Below are positions 35,176 to 44,775 of a DNA stretch of 64,000 nt, piece after piece. Location of the stretch: assembly GCA_024583055.1 (NCBI GenBank), contig CP102145.1, positions 496,001 to 560,000 of the forward strand, written 5' to 3'. The position numbers and the translations under genes were made by a program. Numbering within the stretch: position 1 is the first letter of the stretch; every line of letters starts with the position of its first letter. The notes beneath the pieces were generated by a model that was not told the DNA's origin, did no database searches, and saw only the letters and a program-made list of their open reading frames with translations. The DNA comes from Streptococcus suis (GTDB lineage: Bacteria; Bacillota; Bacilli; Lactobacillales; Streptococcaceae).

Positions 35176-36028
35176 CATGATAGAGGTCATATACTTCTTG
35201 TTTTTTTAGTTGATAGCGTTTGGCAACTTCTTTAATAGCTTGATTTGGTTTGCGACCTACTGCGATTTCTGCCTCAACTTCCGCTACCAAATCGACCTGG
35301 TCTACGGAAGGAATTTCCTCATCGCTAGCTCCAGCTACAATAATCAAGCATTCGCCTTTGAGGGGATTATCCGCTAGAAAATCCAATAATTCTGAAATGG
35401 TCCCACGTTGGTATTCTTCGTAAAGCTTGGTCAATTCACGAACGACCGTCACCTGACGATCTCCGTAGACAGCGAGCATATTTTCCAAGGTATCAGCTAC
35501 ACGATAGGGAGATTCGTAGAAAATCTGTGTTTCTGGATACTGTAGCTTTTGCTGGAAAAATTCCTTTTGCTGACCTGATTTTCGCGGTAAGAAGCCATAA
35601 AAAATATGAGGCTGTGGAGCTATTCCTGATCCAATTAAAGCTGTGATCCCAGCCGAGGCACCAGGCAGGGCAATGACCGGAATATCCTCCGCAATAGCAG
35701 CCTTAACCAAATCATGACCCGGGTCTGAAATAGACGGTAGGCCTGCATCCGAAACCTGGGCCAAGGATTGACCTGATTTAAGCAAATTTATCAGCCCAGG
35801 AATTTTTTCATGGGCATTATACTCGTGAAAAGAGGTCTGCTTGGTTTCAATTTCGAACTGCTTTAGGAGAAGTCCTGTATTGCGCGTGTCCTCAGCTGCA
35901 ATCAGATCAACATTTTTCAGCGTGTCAATAGCCCGCAAGGTCATATCTTGCAGGTTACCAATCGGTGTCGGTACCAGGTAAAGACTGCCGTAAGCTGTTT
36001 GTCCCTTAAATGATTTTTGTAGTTTCAT
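35165..36028 (-). CDS. rsmI: 16S rRNA (cytidine-1402-2'-O)-methyltransferase
   Basis: 287 residues, the expected RsmI length. It has a tetrapyrrole-methylase-like fold: an N-terminal LYLVPTPIGNLQDMTLRA, IAAEDTRNTGLLLK, the SAM-binding QVSDAGLPSISDPG, and IALPGASAGITAL. It 2'-O-methylates C1402 in the ribosomal P site. It is the last gene of tmk-holB-yabA-rsmI, starting one base after the yabA stop, so the group is a single transcript linking DNA replication and ribosome modification. Confidence 0.96.
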   Translation of the reverse strand: MKLQKSFKGQTAYGSLYLVPTPIGNLQDMTLRAIDTLKNVDLIAAEDTRNTGLLLKQFEIETKQTSFHEYNAHEKIPGLINLLKSGQSLAQVSDAGLPSISDPGHDLVKAAIAEDIPVIALPGASAGITALIGSGIAPQPHIFYGFLPRKSGQQKEFFQQKLQYPETQIFYESPYRVADTLENMLAVYGDRQVTVVRELTKLYEEYQRGTISELLDFLADNPLKGECLIIVAGASDEEIPSVDQVDLVAEVEAEIAVGRKPNQAIKEVAKRYQLKKQEVYDLYHGLA

Positions 36029-36029
36029 C

Positions 36030-36347
36030 TTACTCTCGATTCAATATGACATCACAGAACATACATGGTTCATCATTGTCCCGACGTTGACCGTAGAAGT
36101 CATTGCAAATATGGAAACCATCCAAATATATAGCCTCCAGATTGCCTAGACTTGAATGCGTCGCCCTATTTTCAGTAGCAATCTCTTTCTTCAAACGTTC
36201 ACGAATCTTGGCATTTTCCAATCGCAAAGCTGTATTTTCATCAATCACAGCCTGGAGATTTTTCTTAATTGATTCTACCTCAGCAAGAGTCTCAAATAAA
36301 TTCTGCGAGAACCCATCCAAGGCATGAAAAATATCTTTTTTATCCAT
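36030..36347 (-). CDS. yabA: Replication initiation control protein YabA
   Basis: 105 residues. An N-terminal leucine-rich coiled coil (about residues 10-55, [20 protein letters not shown]) forms the tetramer, and a C-terminal zinc site uses HICNDFYGQ followed by CMFC. In B. subtilis YabA tethers DnaA to the DnaN clamp and limits over-initiation. Its place between holB (clamp loader) and rsmI is the usual Firmicute order. The 15-base gap to holB suggests co-transcription. Confidence 0.94.
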   Translation of the reverse strand: MDKKDIFHALDGFSQNLFETLAEVESIKKNLQAVIDENTALRLENAKIRERLKKEIATENRATHSSLGNLEAIYLDGFHICNDFYGQRRDNDEPCMFCDVILNRE

Positions 36348-36362
36348 CTTATACTTTCTATT

Positions 36363-37247
36363 CTAACTAAGAGTGAGGTATTCTAGGCAATTTTGCAGAC
36401 TAACATTAGACTGCCACATTTTCTTCACCGTCAGCAATGTATCCAGCCTATCACGCGCATCCGCTTTGTCCAGATTCTCCGCCAAAAGGATAGTCAGTAA
36501 ATCCAGCAATTGACCCTGCTCCACTTTTTCAGGCACAAGCCCCACCAGGGTTCCCGCCTGTAAATAAGCCAGATTGGGCTGCTCCTGCAGGAGGTCAATG
36601 AACTTTCTCGCTTGGACCAAGGCCTCCAAAAAGGACTTGTTTTTAGCTAGCTTTTGAGCTTCATCTTGACTGGAAACCAGCTGAGCCAATAAACTAGCCT
36701 GGGTCTTTAGCAAACCAGATTCTTCTAAGCTGCGTTCCAAAAGCGCCAGATTCTTGGGAAATTGGACAATCTGTGTCCGACTTTTGATGGTTGGCAACAC
36801 TGCTTCCAATTGATTGGTCAACAGAAAAATGTAGATTTCTGACTGGGGTTCTTCTATAACCTTCAAGAGCGAATTGGCTGCATTGACGTGCATCTTCTCC
36901 GCATCCTTGATAATAAAGACCTGTTTCGATGATTCAAAACCAGATTGAGAAAAATTCTTCACGATTTCGCGGACCGCATCCGTCTTTATGGTATTGCCCT
37001 GGGGTGATAATATGGTCACGTCCGAAAATTCCTGTCTCTCAATCAAACGGCAGGTCCGACACATTTCGCAGGGAAGGGAGTCTGTCTTTTCCGTACAGAA
37101 AATAGCCTTGGCTAAATACAGGGCCATTTCAAAATTCCCAAAATCACCAGAAAACAGATAGGCGTGTGCCAGATGGCTCCCTTGTAAAATATGAACGAAA
37201 TCTTCAATCAGTTTCGGCTGCAAGTTGCTTAAATTCTTATAATTCAT
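36363..37247 (-). CDS. holB: DNA polymerase III delta' subunit
   Basis: 294 residues. It is a clamp-loader AAA+ protein without a functional P-loop at the N-terminus ([20 protein letters not shown]), as expected for delta'. The zinc-binding cysteines are in [20 protein letters not shown], and the sensor region includes [15 protein letters not shown]. It works with DnaX and HolA to load the DnaN sliding clamp. The start overlaps the end of tmk by 11 bases, so it is coupled to the upstream gene. It is shorter than some homologues, but the C-terminal collar helices are present. Confidence 0.93.
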   Translation of the reverse strand: MNYKNLSNLQPKLIEDFVHILQGSHLAHAYLFSGDFGNFEMALYLAKAIFCTEKTDSLPCEMCRTCRLIERQEFSDVTILSPQGNTIKTDAVREIVKNFSQSGFESSKQVFIIKDAEKMHVNAANSLLKVIEEPQSEIYIFLLTNQLEAVLPTIKSRTQIVQFPKNLALLERSLEESGLLKTQASLLAQLVSSQDEAQKLAKNKSFLEALVQARKFIDLLQEQPNLAYLQAGTLVGLVPEKVEQGQLLDLLTILLAENLDKADARDRLDTLLTVKKMWQSNVSLQNCLEYLTLS

Positions 37248-37881
37248 TTGCTTTCAATAGTCGCTCTTGGATGATACCGAGCGCGTCCTGGACAACAGCC
37301 TCTAGGGGCTGGCTGGCATCAATTTTGACAAACCGATCTGGTTCATTTTCTAAAATGGCCAAATAGCCTTGTCGGACCCGTCTGTGCATGTCCGCTTTTT
37401 CCATATCCAACCGGTCCACATCGCGTTCAGCATTGCGGGCGATTCTTGCCAGCCCTTCTTCGGCATCTATGTCGAAATAGAGGGTTAAATCGGGCTTGAC
37501 TCCATCCGTCGCATAGTGATTGAGCCAGTCAATATCGGCAATATCTAGACCACGACCATGTCCCTGATAGGCCACTGAAGAGTCAATAAAGCGGTCAATA
37601 ATGACCATCTTCCCTTCTTGGAGTGGTGGCAAGACTTTCTCAACCAAATGCTGTCTCCTAGCAGCAATGAACAACAGGAGTTCCGTTTTATGATCCATGG
37701 CTGTATTGGCCGGATTAAGAATGATTTTCCGGATGTCTTCTGCGATGGCAACTCCACCCGGTTCTCTAGTAGTAATCACTTCCAGACCAAGTACCTGTAA
37801 TTTAGGCAAGAGCTCTTGCAAGACCGTTGTCTTTCCAGCCCCATCTGGTCCCTCAAATGTAATAAAATGACCTTTTTCCAT
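37237..37881 (-). CDS. tmk: Thymidylate kinase
   Basis: 214 residues from the ATG beginning [21 protein letters not shown] lies about six bases upstream and this is the family N-terminus, so the longer frame is rejected. The P-loop GPDGAGKTT, the catalytic [12 protein letters not shown] and the LID region [16 protein letters not shown] are visible. It phosphorylates dTMP to dTDP, the step after NrdEF and thymidylate synthase. First gene of tmk-holB-yabA-rsmI, divergent from the YitT-like gene. Confidence 0.96.
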   Translation of the reverse strand: MEKGHFITFEGPDGAGKTTVLQELLPKLQVLGLEVITTREPGGVAIAEDIRKIILNPANTAMDHKTELLLFIAARRQHLVEKVLPPLQEGKMVIIDRFIDSSVAYQGHGRGLDIADIDWLNHYATDGVKPDLTLYFDIDAEEGLARIARNAERDVDRLDMEKADMHRRVRQGYLAILENEPDRFVKIDASQPLEAVVQDALGIIQERLLKANEL

Positions 37882-37950
37882 GATTACCACCTTTTTCATT
37901 GTTCTCATTATTGTAACAAATTTCAGCAGAAAAAGCACTTACAAATTGAC

Positions 37951-37979
37951 TTGTATTTCAATAATAAATGACGTACAAT
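37951..37979 (+). promoter_or_regulatory. Promoter of the YitT-like gene
   Basis: TTGTAT (37951-37956) and TACAAT (37974-37979) with a 17-base spacer, about 55 bases before the ATG. Confidence 0.65.
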
Positions 37980-38034
37980 ATTAGTATATATAAACTCACA
38001 TAACTGAAAATCTTGTCGTACCTAAGGAGAGACT

Positions 38035-38901
38035 ATGCTACGTATTCGAAATATTTTGGCCATCATTATTGGCAGTGCCTTGTTTGCCTTTTCTTTGAAC
38101 TACCTGGTCATGCCCAATCACCTATTTGAAGGCGGAGTGACTGGACTGACGCTCATTCTCTACTACTTGTTCAACATCCAGCCCTGGTTGATGAACATTC
38201 TCGTTAATATTCCACTATTCGTCATCGGCTGGAAATTGCTAGGCAAAAAAGTTCTTTATTTAAGTATTCTGGGAACCTTTAGCGTTACGCTTTGGCTGGC
38301 AATTTTTGAAAAATTCCCCTTGGCTATCAATCTGGAACATGACTTATTTTTGGTCAGCACCTTTAGCGGAATTTTGATGGGAATTGGACTGGGTTTGATT
38401 TTTAAAGCTGGGGGAACTACTGGCGGTAGTGATATTATCGCCCGTATCGGTCATAAGTATCTGCCCTATTCAATCGGTCAAATCATTTTAGCTGTCGATA
38501 TCATCATCCTGACCTTTATCGTCCTTGTTTTTAAAGACTTGAGACTGGTCCTCTATACCCTGATGATGGTGGCCATTGCTACTCGTGTCATTGATTTCAT
38601 TTCAGATGGTGGCTATGGCAGCAAGGGCCTGATGATTATTTCCCAGAAATCGCAGGAAATTGCTACTGCTATTGATGCGGAGATAGAGCGCGGTGTTACC
38701 TTTATCAAGGCCGAAGGATTTTACAGTAAAACGCCAGTAAATATGGTTTATTCGGTCATTTATAAGAGCCAACTCCAGGAAACCAAGGAACTGATTCACC
38801 GCATCGACCCTCATGCCTTCATCACCATTACCGACGCCCACGAGGTCTTAGGGGAAGGTTTTACACTGGACAAAAATAAACAACCGCTTGAAAAACATTG
38901 A
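38035..38901 (+). CDS. YitT family membrane protein (DUF2179 C-terminus)
   Basis: 288 residues. Five or six membrane helices in the first 200 residues carry the YitT signature GLGLIFKAGGTTGGSDIIA near residue 125, followed by a cytoplasmic DUF2179 domain (from about residue 215) ending in FITITDAHEVLGEGF. The family is widespread in Firmicutes, often in several copies, and of uncertain function. AAGGAGAG precedes the ATG. Single gene with its own promoter and terminator, facing rnhB. Confidence 0.88.
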   Translation: MLRIRNILAIIIGSALFAFSLNYLVMPNHLFEGGVTGLTLILYYLFNIQPWLMNILVNIPLFVIGWKLLGKKVLYLSILGTFSVTLWLAIFEKFPLAINLEHDLFLVSTFSGILMGIGLGLIFKAGGTTGGSDIIARIGHKYLPYSIGQIILAVDIIILTFIVLVFKDLRLVLYTLMMVAIATRVIDFISDGGYGSKGLMIISQKSQEIATAIDAEIERGVTFIKAEGFYSKTPVNMVYSVIYKSQLQETKELIHRIDPHAFITITDAHEVLGEGFTLDKNKQPLEKH

Positions 38902-38930
38902 ACCCTGGCCTCCTATACTCGGTCCATATA

Positions 38931-38967
38931 AAAAGTCCTTGTTGAAACTTGTAAGGACTTTTTTATC
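38931..38967. terminator. Terminator between the YitT-like gene and rnhB
   Basis: AAGTCCTT pairs with AAGGACTT around an eleven-base loop, with A-rich and T-rich flanks. It probably serves both converging genes. Confidence 0.75.
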
Positions 38968-38992
38968 TTTTTATCTTGTTTTCCAAACTATT

Positions 38993-39760
38993 CTACTTCA
39001 ATATCATAGACTTGATAGGCTCAAATGTCCGACGGTGAATGGGTGTCACACCATGTTTTGCTAGGCCTTGTAAATGCTCTGCAGTACCATAACCAGCATT
39101 TTTGGCAAAGCCATAACCCGGAAATTGACGGTCGTAGTCTGCCATCATCTGGTCCCGCGTCACCTTGGCAACAATAGAAGCTGCTGCGATGGACAAACTG
39201 TTGGCATCACCCTTGATGATGGAAGTCTGCGGGATGGGAGTGTCTAATGTCATGGCGTCAATCAAAAGGTGCTGCGGTTGCTGGTCCAGCTCTCCCAAGG
39301 CCTCCAACATGGCTAATTTAGTCGCCTCGTAGATATTGACTCGGTCGATGATGTGATTATCCATCACACCAATTCTCACAGCTACTGCCCGCTCCATAAC
39401 CTCCTCATATATGGCCTGGTGCTTGGCTTTGGGGATTTTCTTGGAATCGTTGAGGTGACGAATTTTGCAGCCCTTGGGCAAGATAACAGCTGCTGCCACC
39501 ACGGGACCTGCTAGAGGGCCACGCCCGACCTCGTCGATACCAGCAATGAACTCCACCCCATTTTCATAAAGGGCTTTTTCGTAAGATAGCATAGCTTCTA
39601 AGCGAGCATCTTCTTGGATTTCTTTAAGAATGGCAGAGCGACGCTGCTTGATAGCAGTCTGGACACCCGCTCGCTCATCTGCCTCAAATTCTGCCCAGCG
39701 AGGATCCGTCAAATCGGTAAATTGGGCCAACTGCGCCTTGAGGTCTTTAATCGTTGCCAT
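38993..39760 (-). CDS. rnhB: Ribonuclease HII
   Basis: 255 residues from the ATG beginning [14 protein letters not shown], with AAGGTGAG upstream. The catalytic motif [20 protein letters not shown] lies near residue 75, with further acidic residues in [10 protein letters not shown]. It cleaves RNA in RNA-DNA hybrids, including single ribonucleotides in DNA. The start overlaps the end of rbgA by 14 bases, so the two are coupled, an order common in streptococci. An N-terminal ~65-residue extension before the catalytic core is typical of Gram-positive RNase HII. Confidence 0.96.
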   Translation of the reverse strand: MATIKDLKAQLAQFTDLTDPRWAEFEADERAGVQTAIKQRRSAILKEIQEDARLEAMLSYEKALYENGVEFIAGIDEVGRGPLAGPVVAAAVILPKGCKIRHLNDSKKIPKAKHQAIYEEVMERAVAVRIGVMDNHIIDRVNIYEATKLAMLEALGELDQQPQHLLIDAMTLDTPIPQTSIIKGDANSLSIAAASIVAKVTRDQMMADYDRQFPGYGFAKNAGYGTAEHLQGLAKHGVTPIHRRTFEPIKSMILK

Positions 39761-40598
39761 CGAAATCACTCACCTTGTCCAATGTGTAGACGCCCAACTT
39801 GCCATCACGCACTTCCTTGACAAAGAGATTGTAGAAGCGGTCATAGTCGTCGCGGAAACCGAGTTTGCGGGTCCAGTCTATGATGAGGTCAGCCGTTTCC
39901 TGCTTCAAATCCATGCCCTTGAAACGCTCCTGCAGGCGGTCAGGATAATTGGCTTTGAAGTAATCTAATCCGAAAATCGTCACTTCGTCCATGGGCAAGA
40001 GCTGGTCTTTGATAGCCCCTGTCAATGCCAACTTGAGCCCGACTTCTTGGTCCTCAAATTTCGGCCAGAGAATACCTGGCGTATCGAGAATTTCCAAATC
40101 CTTATTAGACTTGAGCCACTGCTGTCCCTTGGTGACGCCGGGCTTGTTTCCTACGACAGCGATTTTCTTGCCTGCCAGACGGTTCATGAGCGTTGACTTG
40201 CCTGCATTTGGAATACCGATAATCATGGTCCGTAGGGTTTCGTTTTGAATACCACGTTCGCGGAGACGCTCTAGCTTATCCTTCATTAGGCTTTTGGCTG
40301 CGTCGGTCACTTTTTTGACTGTGGACTGCTCTTTTGAATTGATGGCCAAGGTTTTCACCCCTTGACTTTCATAGTAGCTCTGCCATTCTTTAGTACGGGC
40401 AGGATCCGCTAAATCAACCTTATTTAAAATCATGAGTTTGGGTTTGTCGCCGACAATTTTGGTCAGCATGGGGTTCTGACTGGATAGCGGCAAGCGCGCA
40501 TCGACCAAAATGGTCACGAAGTCCACGTGCTTAATATTTTCCTGAACCTGACGGCGCGCCTTGGACATGTGCCCCGGAAACCATTGAATAATTGCCAT
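39747..40598 (-). CDS. rbgA: Ribosome biogenesis GTPase RbgA (YlqF)
   Basis: 283 residues, a circularly permuted GTPase: the NKxD motif (LNKVDLAD, near residue 60) precedes the P-loop [12 protein letters not shown] (near residue 130) and DTPG. The N-terminal [13 protein letters not shown] is the RbgA signature, and a C-terminal ANTAR-like helical domain follows. It acts in late maturation of the 50S subunit. AGGAG lies before the ATG. It is the last recognisable core gene before the accessory region; a degraded integrase begins about 70 bases further on. Confidence 0.96.
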   Translation of the reverse strand: MAIIQWFPGHMSKARRQVQENIKHVDFVTILVDARLPLSSQNPMLTKIVGDKPKLMILNKVDLADPARTKEWQSYYESQGVKTLAINSKEQSTVKKVTDAAKSLMKDKLERLRERGIQNETLRTMIIGIPNAGKSTLMNRLAGKKIAVVGNKPGVTKGQQWLKSNKDLEILDTPGILWPKFEDQEVGLKLALTGAIKDQLLPMDEVTIFGLDYFKANYPDRLQERFKGMDLKQETADLIIDWTRKLGFRDDYDRFYNLFVKEVRDGKLGVYTLDKVSDFDGND

Positions 40599-40666
40599 GG
40601 GATTAAAACTCCTTTACTTTGGGCTTTTGTGAGCCTAACTTGATATTATTTATAAGAAATGGGCAG

Positions 40667-41092
40667 TTATTGGGCAAAATCAAGCTTATTAAAATAAGTT
40701 GTGATTGCTTGAACTGATTTTTCCTGAGTCCCAACTTCAAGATGTGTATATCCATTTGTTGTCTCTACTTCAACGTGTCCAACTCTCACTTGAATTTCTT
40801 TTAATGGTACATCATTATTATTTCTCAAAGCTGAAATGTGAATATGACGGAAACTATGTGGCACAACGTTTTTATTCCATTTAAAACCATACCGAGCTTC
40901 ACAGTTTCTTCGTAAATCTTTATTGATTCGTGTCAATATCGCTCGAAAACTTTGTGAGGTAATTGGTGAACCGTACTCCGTCTTAAAAAGATAATCATTT
41001 TCCCAAAATGCCTCTGATGGATGGGTTGTCATATGTGTTTGAAAATCTTTATTACGAATGGAAACTCGTTCCCTAAATTCTAAGGGAGTCAT
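40667..41092 (-). pseudogene. Truncated tyrosine recombinase (integrase), N-terminus replaced by a transposase tail
   Basis: The 141-residue frame is the C-terminal part of a phage/ICE-type tyrosine recombinase. VVPHSFRHIHISAL carries the HxxR pair, QVRVGHVE the second histidine, and NGYTHLE the nucleophilic tyrosine. The N-terminal arm-binding and core-binding domains and the first catalytic arginine are missing, so it should be inactive. Its first ten residues (MTPLEFRERV) look like the end of an IS3-type transposase continuing from upstream, so the frame is a chance fusion. There is no proper Shine-Dalgarno. It marks a degraded element at the left edge of the accessory Sec region. Confidence 0.75.
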
Positions 41093-41440
41093 ACCTTTTC
41101 ATTTTTTGTAGTCTGTGATTATTCTTCCAGTCGATAAATTCTATGATTTGTTTGACGAGGATTTCCCTATTCTTAGTCTGAAATTACCTCAAGGACTCGC
41201 TTTTCAAGTGAGAAAGGAAATTCTCACATCCTGCATAATCACAGCAATTTCTCATGCTCGAATGAGAAAAGGTTAAACGATTGTGACCTTAAGTTCGAAG
41301 ATACTGTTAATTATAATTTTGAAAATCTTGGTCAGAATGAAAAACACAGACAGTGGTTGAATCCCAATAATCATGAATGACCAGGTTAATATTGTCAAAA
41401 ACGAACTTTTTATCATTACTAACTATTTGAAAGAATAATC
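41060..41440 (-). mobile_element. IS3-family transposase remnant (degenerate)
   Basis: Translation of the minus strand gives a transposase C-terminal half interrupted by several stops and a frameshift. Readable pieces are FHSDQDF, GHNRLTFSHSSMRN, ENFLSHLKSES and IEFIDWKNNHRLQK, then in another frame MTPLEFRERV. These correspond to the HSDQG, S-x-S-R-x-GN-C-x-DNA, E-SFFxxLKxE and YNxxRxQ blocks of IS3-type OrfB, including the DDE region. No intact ends were recognised. The remnant runs into the integrase fragment. Confidence 0.75.
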
Positions 41441-41754
41441 TTGCAACCGCTCCACTACTTGTTAGAGGCGTACTCTTCTCACAGTGTCCTTATTGTCTTT
41501 TATATCGATTTTTCCATTCATAGATAAGCATACTATTCCTCAAGCTACATCCCCTCTAGATTCCTAGCTTTGAGACGACCATTGGATCTCCTACCTTGTA
41601 AATCGTAGGGGAAGCTCAGCAGAGTTTTCTCGGTATTTTCTTGTCCAAGTGTCTAATACTTTCCCAAACTTCAATTGTAGAAATCCAGCTCAATCAATGG
41701 ACCATAAATCGTCTCGCATTTTCCCTCCTATAGTCTATCTCAATCTTTAACTGC
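41441..41754. other. Non-coding stretch with a decayed gene start behind asp4
   Basis: No intact gene. Directly after asp4 on the minus strand a strong AGGAGG (41724-41729) stands four bases before an ATG (41719) whose frame stops after nine codons (MRDDLWSID). This looks like the start of a former next gene of the accessory Sec operon that has decayed. The rest shows no family I can recognise and is full of stops. Confidence 0.4.
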
Positions 41755-41934
41755 TTATTGAAAAAGGAACTGTAACTGCCCCAACAAGGAGAACAAAACA
41801 GCAAGCGTCATGATAATAATCAAGATAATGTAGACCAATGGTTTCCGTTTTTTCTCTTTTTTAGGTTCAACATAGCGAGCATTTTGAATGCGTGACTCGA
41901 TGTCTTTTTTCAATAAAGGATTTTCTTTAGCCAT
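41755..41934 (-). CDS. asp4: Accessory Sec system protein Asp4
   Basis: 59 residues. The N-terminus MAKENPLLKKDIESRIQNAR is charged, a lysine-rich segment KKEKKRKP follows, then one membrane helix (about residues 33-55). Size, topology and position directly after gtfB match Asp4, a small membrane protein of the SecA2/SecY2 pathway proposed to resemble SecE. Its ATG overlaps the gtfB stop by eight bases. No asp5 was found after it; the next stretch is degenerate. Confidence 0.8.
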   Translation of the reverse strand: MAKENPLLKKDIESRIQNARYVEPKKEKKRKPLVYIILIIIMTLAVLFSLLGQLQFLFQ

Positions 41935-43258
41935 TGACCTCTACCTCTTCACCCAAGGCCTTTTGATAGGCTACCTGAGTCTCTTGTCCAAGTCCAGTAC
42001 GTTGTTTTACGATAAAGTCACTAGGAGAGTCTACAAAGCGCTTGATTCCCTCAATCATTTTATTGGCTTGACTAAATAGCACAATGTTTTCTGGCAAAGT
42101 TAAATGACGATTATGTGCCGTATTTTCAAATGCAAAAATTGCCTGATTGTATTCAAAGGCGCGGCGCACAACTCCTTCTACTTCACTTCCATGGTTAACA
42201 TCCAAATATATATCACAGGTTTCCAATAAATTGGTCAAGGCATCCTGGCGAACATTTGGATAGAGAGTCACTTGATTTCGAGTCCCATATTGCATCAGGC
42301 GACTTGACATCTCGGTCAAGGCAGCAACATGAAAATGATAATCTGGCAAGGAGTCTAGTAGGAAATCAAAATGCTGGATTTGGTCCGAATTGGTCACAAT
42401 CAGAACATTTTTACTTCCCCTATTTTCCCGTCTATCTGGGTAAATCATCCCCAAGTGTGAGATGCGACTTTTTTGTTCCTCAGGCAGCAAGTCTAGCATT
42501 TGCTGATAAGTTGCCTTATCTTGTACCAAAATGCGTTGATTTCGACTTGTCTTGGCTAGTTTCAATTGCATATTTCCTGGAATTGCTCCATTCAAACCTT
42601 CCTGCCAAAACAAGATATCTTCCCCAGGTCCTTGTAAAGCATAGGTGATGAAAAATGGATAAGAGAGCGAATTATACAATACACGATTTGTCTCTAGACC
42701 CAGTACTTCCAAAAAATAACGGAAGAATGAAGCCTTATCCGGAAACAGTCTGGTTTGCCCTTGCCAGTTCAAGATAATGTCTGCTGTCAAGTAGTTTTCC
42801 ACAATGACTTCCACTCCTTGGCTGTCATAATAGCTTTTGGTATTGGCTACTTGCTGCTCATTAAAACTGGTCCGAGCAAATAAATTTCCAAATCGATTGT
42901 AGTGATCCGTATACCGAACTTTGCCTGCTCGATCCATCCAATCAACCGCCTTAACCAATCGTCTATAACTTGGCTCAGCAAAGAAAATTTTACCCCGCAA
43001 AACATCATAGTCCCAAATCTCACCATCACGACTGGTTCCTGTAATTTCCCAAAAATTTTGAACAGGGACTTGGTTAAAGTACAAGGGCTTCCCAACGCCA
43101 TCTCCAAAGCCACAGAAATACGAATAGGCAGAAAGCACTCCATCAGGAAGAAAACCATCATCCTGTACAACAATGACTGGGCCGGTAAAACCAGAAACTT
43201 GCAATGAATGATGTAAATCTTTTGCTTCCCTATTGAATTGATCTAAGATAGTTATCAC
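41927..43258 (-). CDS. gtfB: Accessory Sec glycosyltransferase-stabilising protein GtfB (Gtf2)
   Basis: 443 residues from a GTG that overlaps the gtfA stop (GTGA) and has AGGAGG seven bases upstream; the longer frame would start inside gtfA. GtfB is the substrate-recognition partner of GtfA; together they add GlcNAc to Ser/Thr of the serine-rich repeat protein in the cytoplasm. The sequence is GT-B-like without a convincing catalytic EX7E, as expected for the non-catalytic subunit. It is followed by asp4 with an eight-base overlap. Confidence 0.9.
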   Translation of the reverse strand: MITILDQFNREAKDLHHSLQVSGFTGPVIVVQDDGFLPDGVLSAYSYFCGFGDGVGKPLYFNQVPVQNFWEITGTSRDGEIWDYDVLRGKIFFAEPSYRRLVKAVDWMDRAGKVRYTDHYNRFGNLFARTSFNEQQVANTKSYYDSQGVEVIVENYLTADIILNWQGQTRLFPDKASFFRYFLEVLGLETNRVLYNSLSYPFFITYALQGPGEDILFWQEGLNGAIPGNMQLKLAKTSRNQRILVQDKATYQQMLDLLPEEQKSRISHLGMIYPDRRENRGSKNVLIVTNSDQIQHFDFLLDSLPDYHFHVAALTEMSSRLMQYGTRNQVTLYPNVRQDALTNLLETCDIYLDVNHGSEVEGVVRRAFEYNQAIFAFENTAHNRHLTLPENIVLFSQANKMIEGIKRFVDSPSDFIVKQRTGLGQETQVAYQKALGEEVEVNG

Positions 43259-44763
43259 TTGGCAACCTCCTGGATGAATGCCATCCACTTCTCTTCTAAT
43301 TTTCTTGTCAAAAAGTCCTCTGCTCGTCGATAGGAAGCCTGGTGGAAGGATTCTGTTTGCTCAGCTTGCTGATAGAAGGCAATCAACTTCTCCGCAAAGG
43401 CTTTCGCATAGGCATCCGCAGCATCCGGACGTAAACGAGGTATCAAATACCCATTTTTCTCATTCTCAATGAAAGTCTGATTGCCATAGGGCACATCCAG
43501 TCCAATCATGGCTAGACCAGAGCCAATTGCCTCCATCAAGGTCAATCCAAAACCTTCACTCGTAGAGGCTGATAAATACACCTCATAATTCTGGTAAATA
43601 GACTTCAAATCTTGATGGCCTTTCAAGCGGATATAATCTTGAGCCTGGTGCTCTTCTATCAACTGTTGGAGATGACCGCGTTGGCCACCTTCTCCATAGA
43701 TATCAAAAACCAGATCTGGCAAACTTTCACGAGCCAACACCACTCCCTTCACCAACCAATCAATATGTTTCTCCGTCGCTAAACGAGAACAGGTTAGGGT
43801 TGAAAATGGTCTGCGACTTTGCTCAGGATAAGCTAATTGGTCCAAACTTCCTACGGGAATGGTAATCACCTTTGGCGCCTGTCCTTGATAATAGCGGAAT
43901 TGTTCAGCCAAAGTCTGCGTTTGGGCATCCGTCGATGTGATGAAGGCATCAATTGCCCCAGCATTGGTAAATTGATATTCATAGAAATTATTCCATAAAA
44001 TCGTATCTTCTGTCACATGCCCATCACTATAATGCTCCGCGTGTACGACAACCGCTACCTTGGCATCTCCTTTATTCCGTAAGACAGCTTGACCAATCTC
44101 GGTCGAACGATCCACCAAGAGGATATCCTGGCTCCCAAGATGCAACTGCTGCAACATGCGTTCGATCAACTCTTCTTTCGAATAGAGCAAGGCATCTGGA
44201 AAACGGTAGAGACTCTTTTTATCCGAGCAATTCTCCTCATAAGCAACACTACCATTTTCATTATAAAAGACTCTCCGATAGAGTTTTGGTGTGTTTTGAT
44301 CCGGTGCGTAATACTCCGAAAACATGCGCGTATAGCTATAATAGTCCTTGCGGATCAATTTCCCCCTGCTCAGGTACTCGACACGCTGGACAACAGTTGG
44401 ATCATCTTTTTTGAAAAAGGCGATGACATGGGCGTCCTGTCCTGTATAACGGTAACGAATCGCTGTTGCAGTATGAGTTTCCACTTCCACCGTTGTATGT
44501 AAACTAGCTTGAAAATCCTCTAATCGGTAGGTTGTTGGCGCCATTTTCAAATCCGTGAAAAAGCTGTACAACCAAATGATTTCCTCATCTTCAAAACCGA
44601 TATTCTTGGTAAAGTGAGCAATATTTTCATTTTGAAACATATCCGTAAAAATAAATTTCGTTTCAAGACCTAGTTTTCGAAAGATACTTGCTCGATAGGC
44701 TTGGGCATACTCCACGCCACTACTTGCCCAACCAATTCCTTTGTTTATATTATATATTGTCAT
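43255..44763 (-). CDS. gtfA: Accessory Sec O-GlcNAc transferase GtfA (Gtf1)
   Basis: 502 residues, GT4-type GT-B fold. It starts IYNINKGIGWASSGVEYAQA and carries the donor-binding block YLSASTSEGFGLTLMEAIGS near residue 395, with the EX7E glutamates. An inserted beta-meander region (about residues 75-180) is used by GtfA to contact GtfB and acceptor. It is the catalytic subunit that puts the first GlcNAc on the adhesin before export. Twelve bases separate it from secA2, consistent with one operon. Confidence 0.93.
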   Translation of the reverse strand: MTIYNINKGIGWASSGVEYAQAYRASIFRKLGLETKFIFTDMFQNENIAHFTKNIGFEDEEIIWLYSFFTDLKMAPTTYRLEDFQASLHTTVEVETHTATAIRYRYTGQDAHVIAFFKKDDPTVVQRVEYLSRGKLIRKDYYSYTRMFSEYYAPDQNTPKLYRRVFYNENGSVAYEENCSDKKSLYRFPDALLYSKEELIERMLQQLHLGSQDILLVDRSTEIGQAVLRNKGDAKVAVVVHAEHYSDGHVTEDTILWNNFYEYQFTNAGAIDAFITSTDAQTQTLAEQFRYYQGQAPKVITIPVGSLDQLAYPEQSRRPFSTLTCSRLATEKHIDWLVKGVVLARESLPDLVFDIYGEGGQRGHLQQLIEEHQAQDYIRLKGHQDLKSIYQNYEVYLSASTSEGFGLTLMEAIGSGLAMIGLDVPYGNQTFIENEKNGYLIPRLRPDAADAYAKAFAEKLIAFYQQAEQTESFHQASYRRAEDFLTRKLEEKWMAFIQEVAK

Positions 44764-44775
44764 TCTTCATCCTTT

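Noticed and set aside
41927..43288. gtfB starting at the upstream ATG of the longest frame
   Set aside because: That start lies inside gtfA without a ribosome site, whereas the GTG overlapping the gtfA stop has AGGAGG at good spacing.
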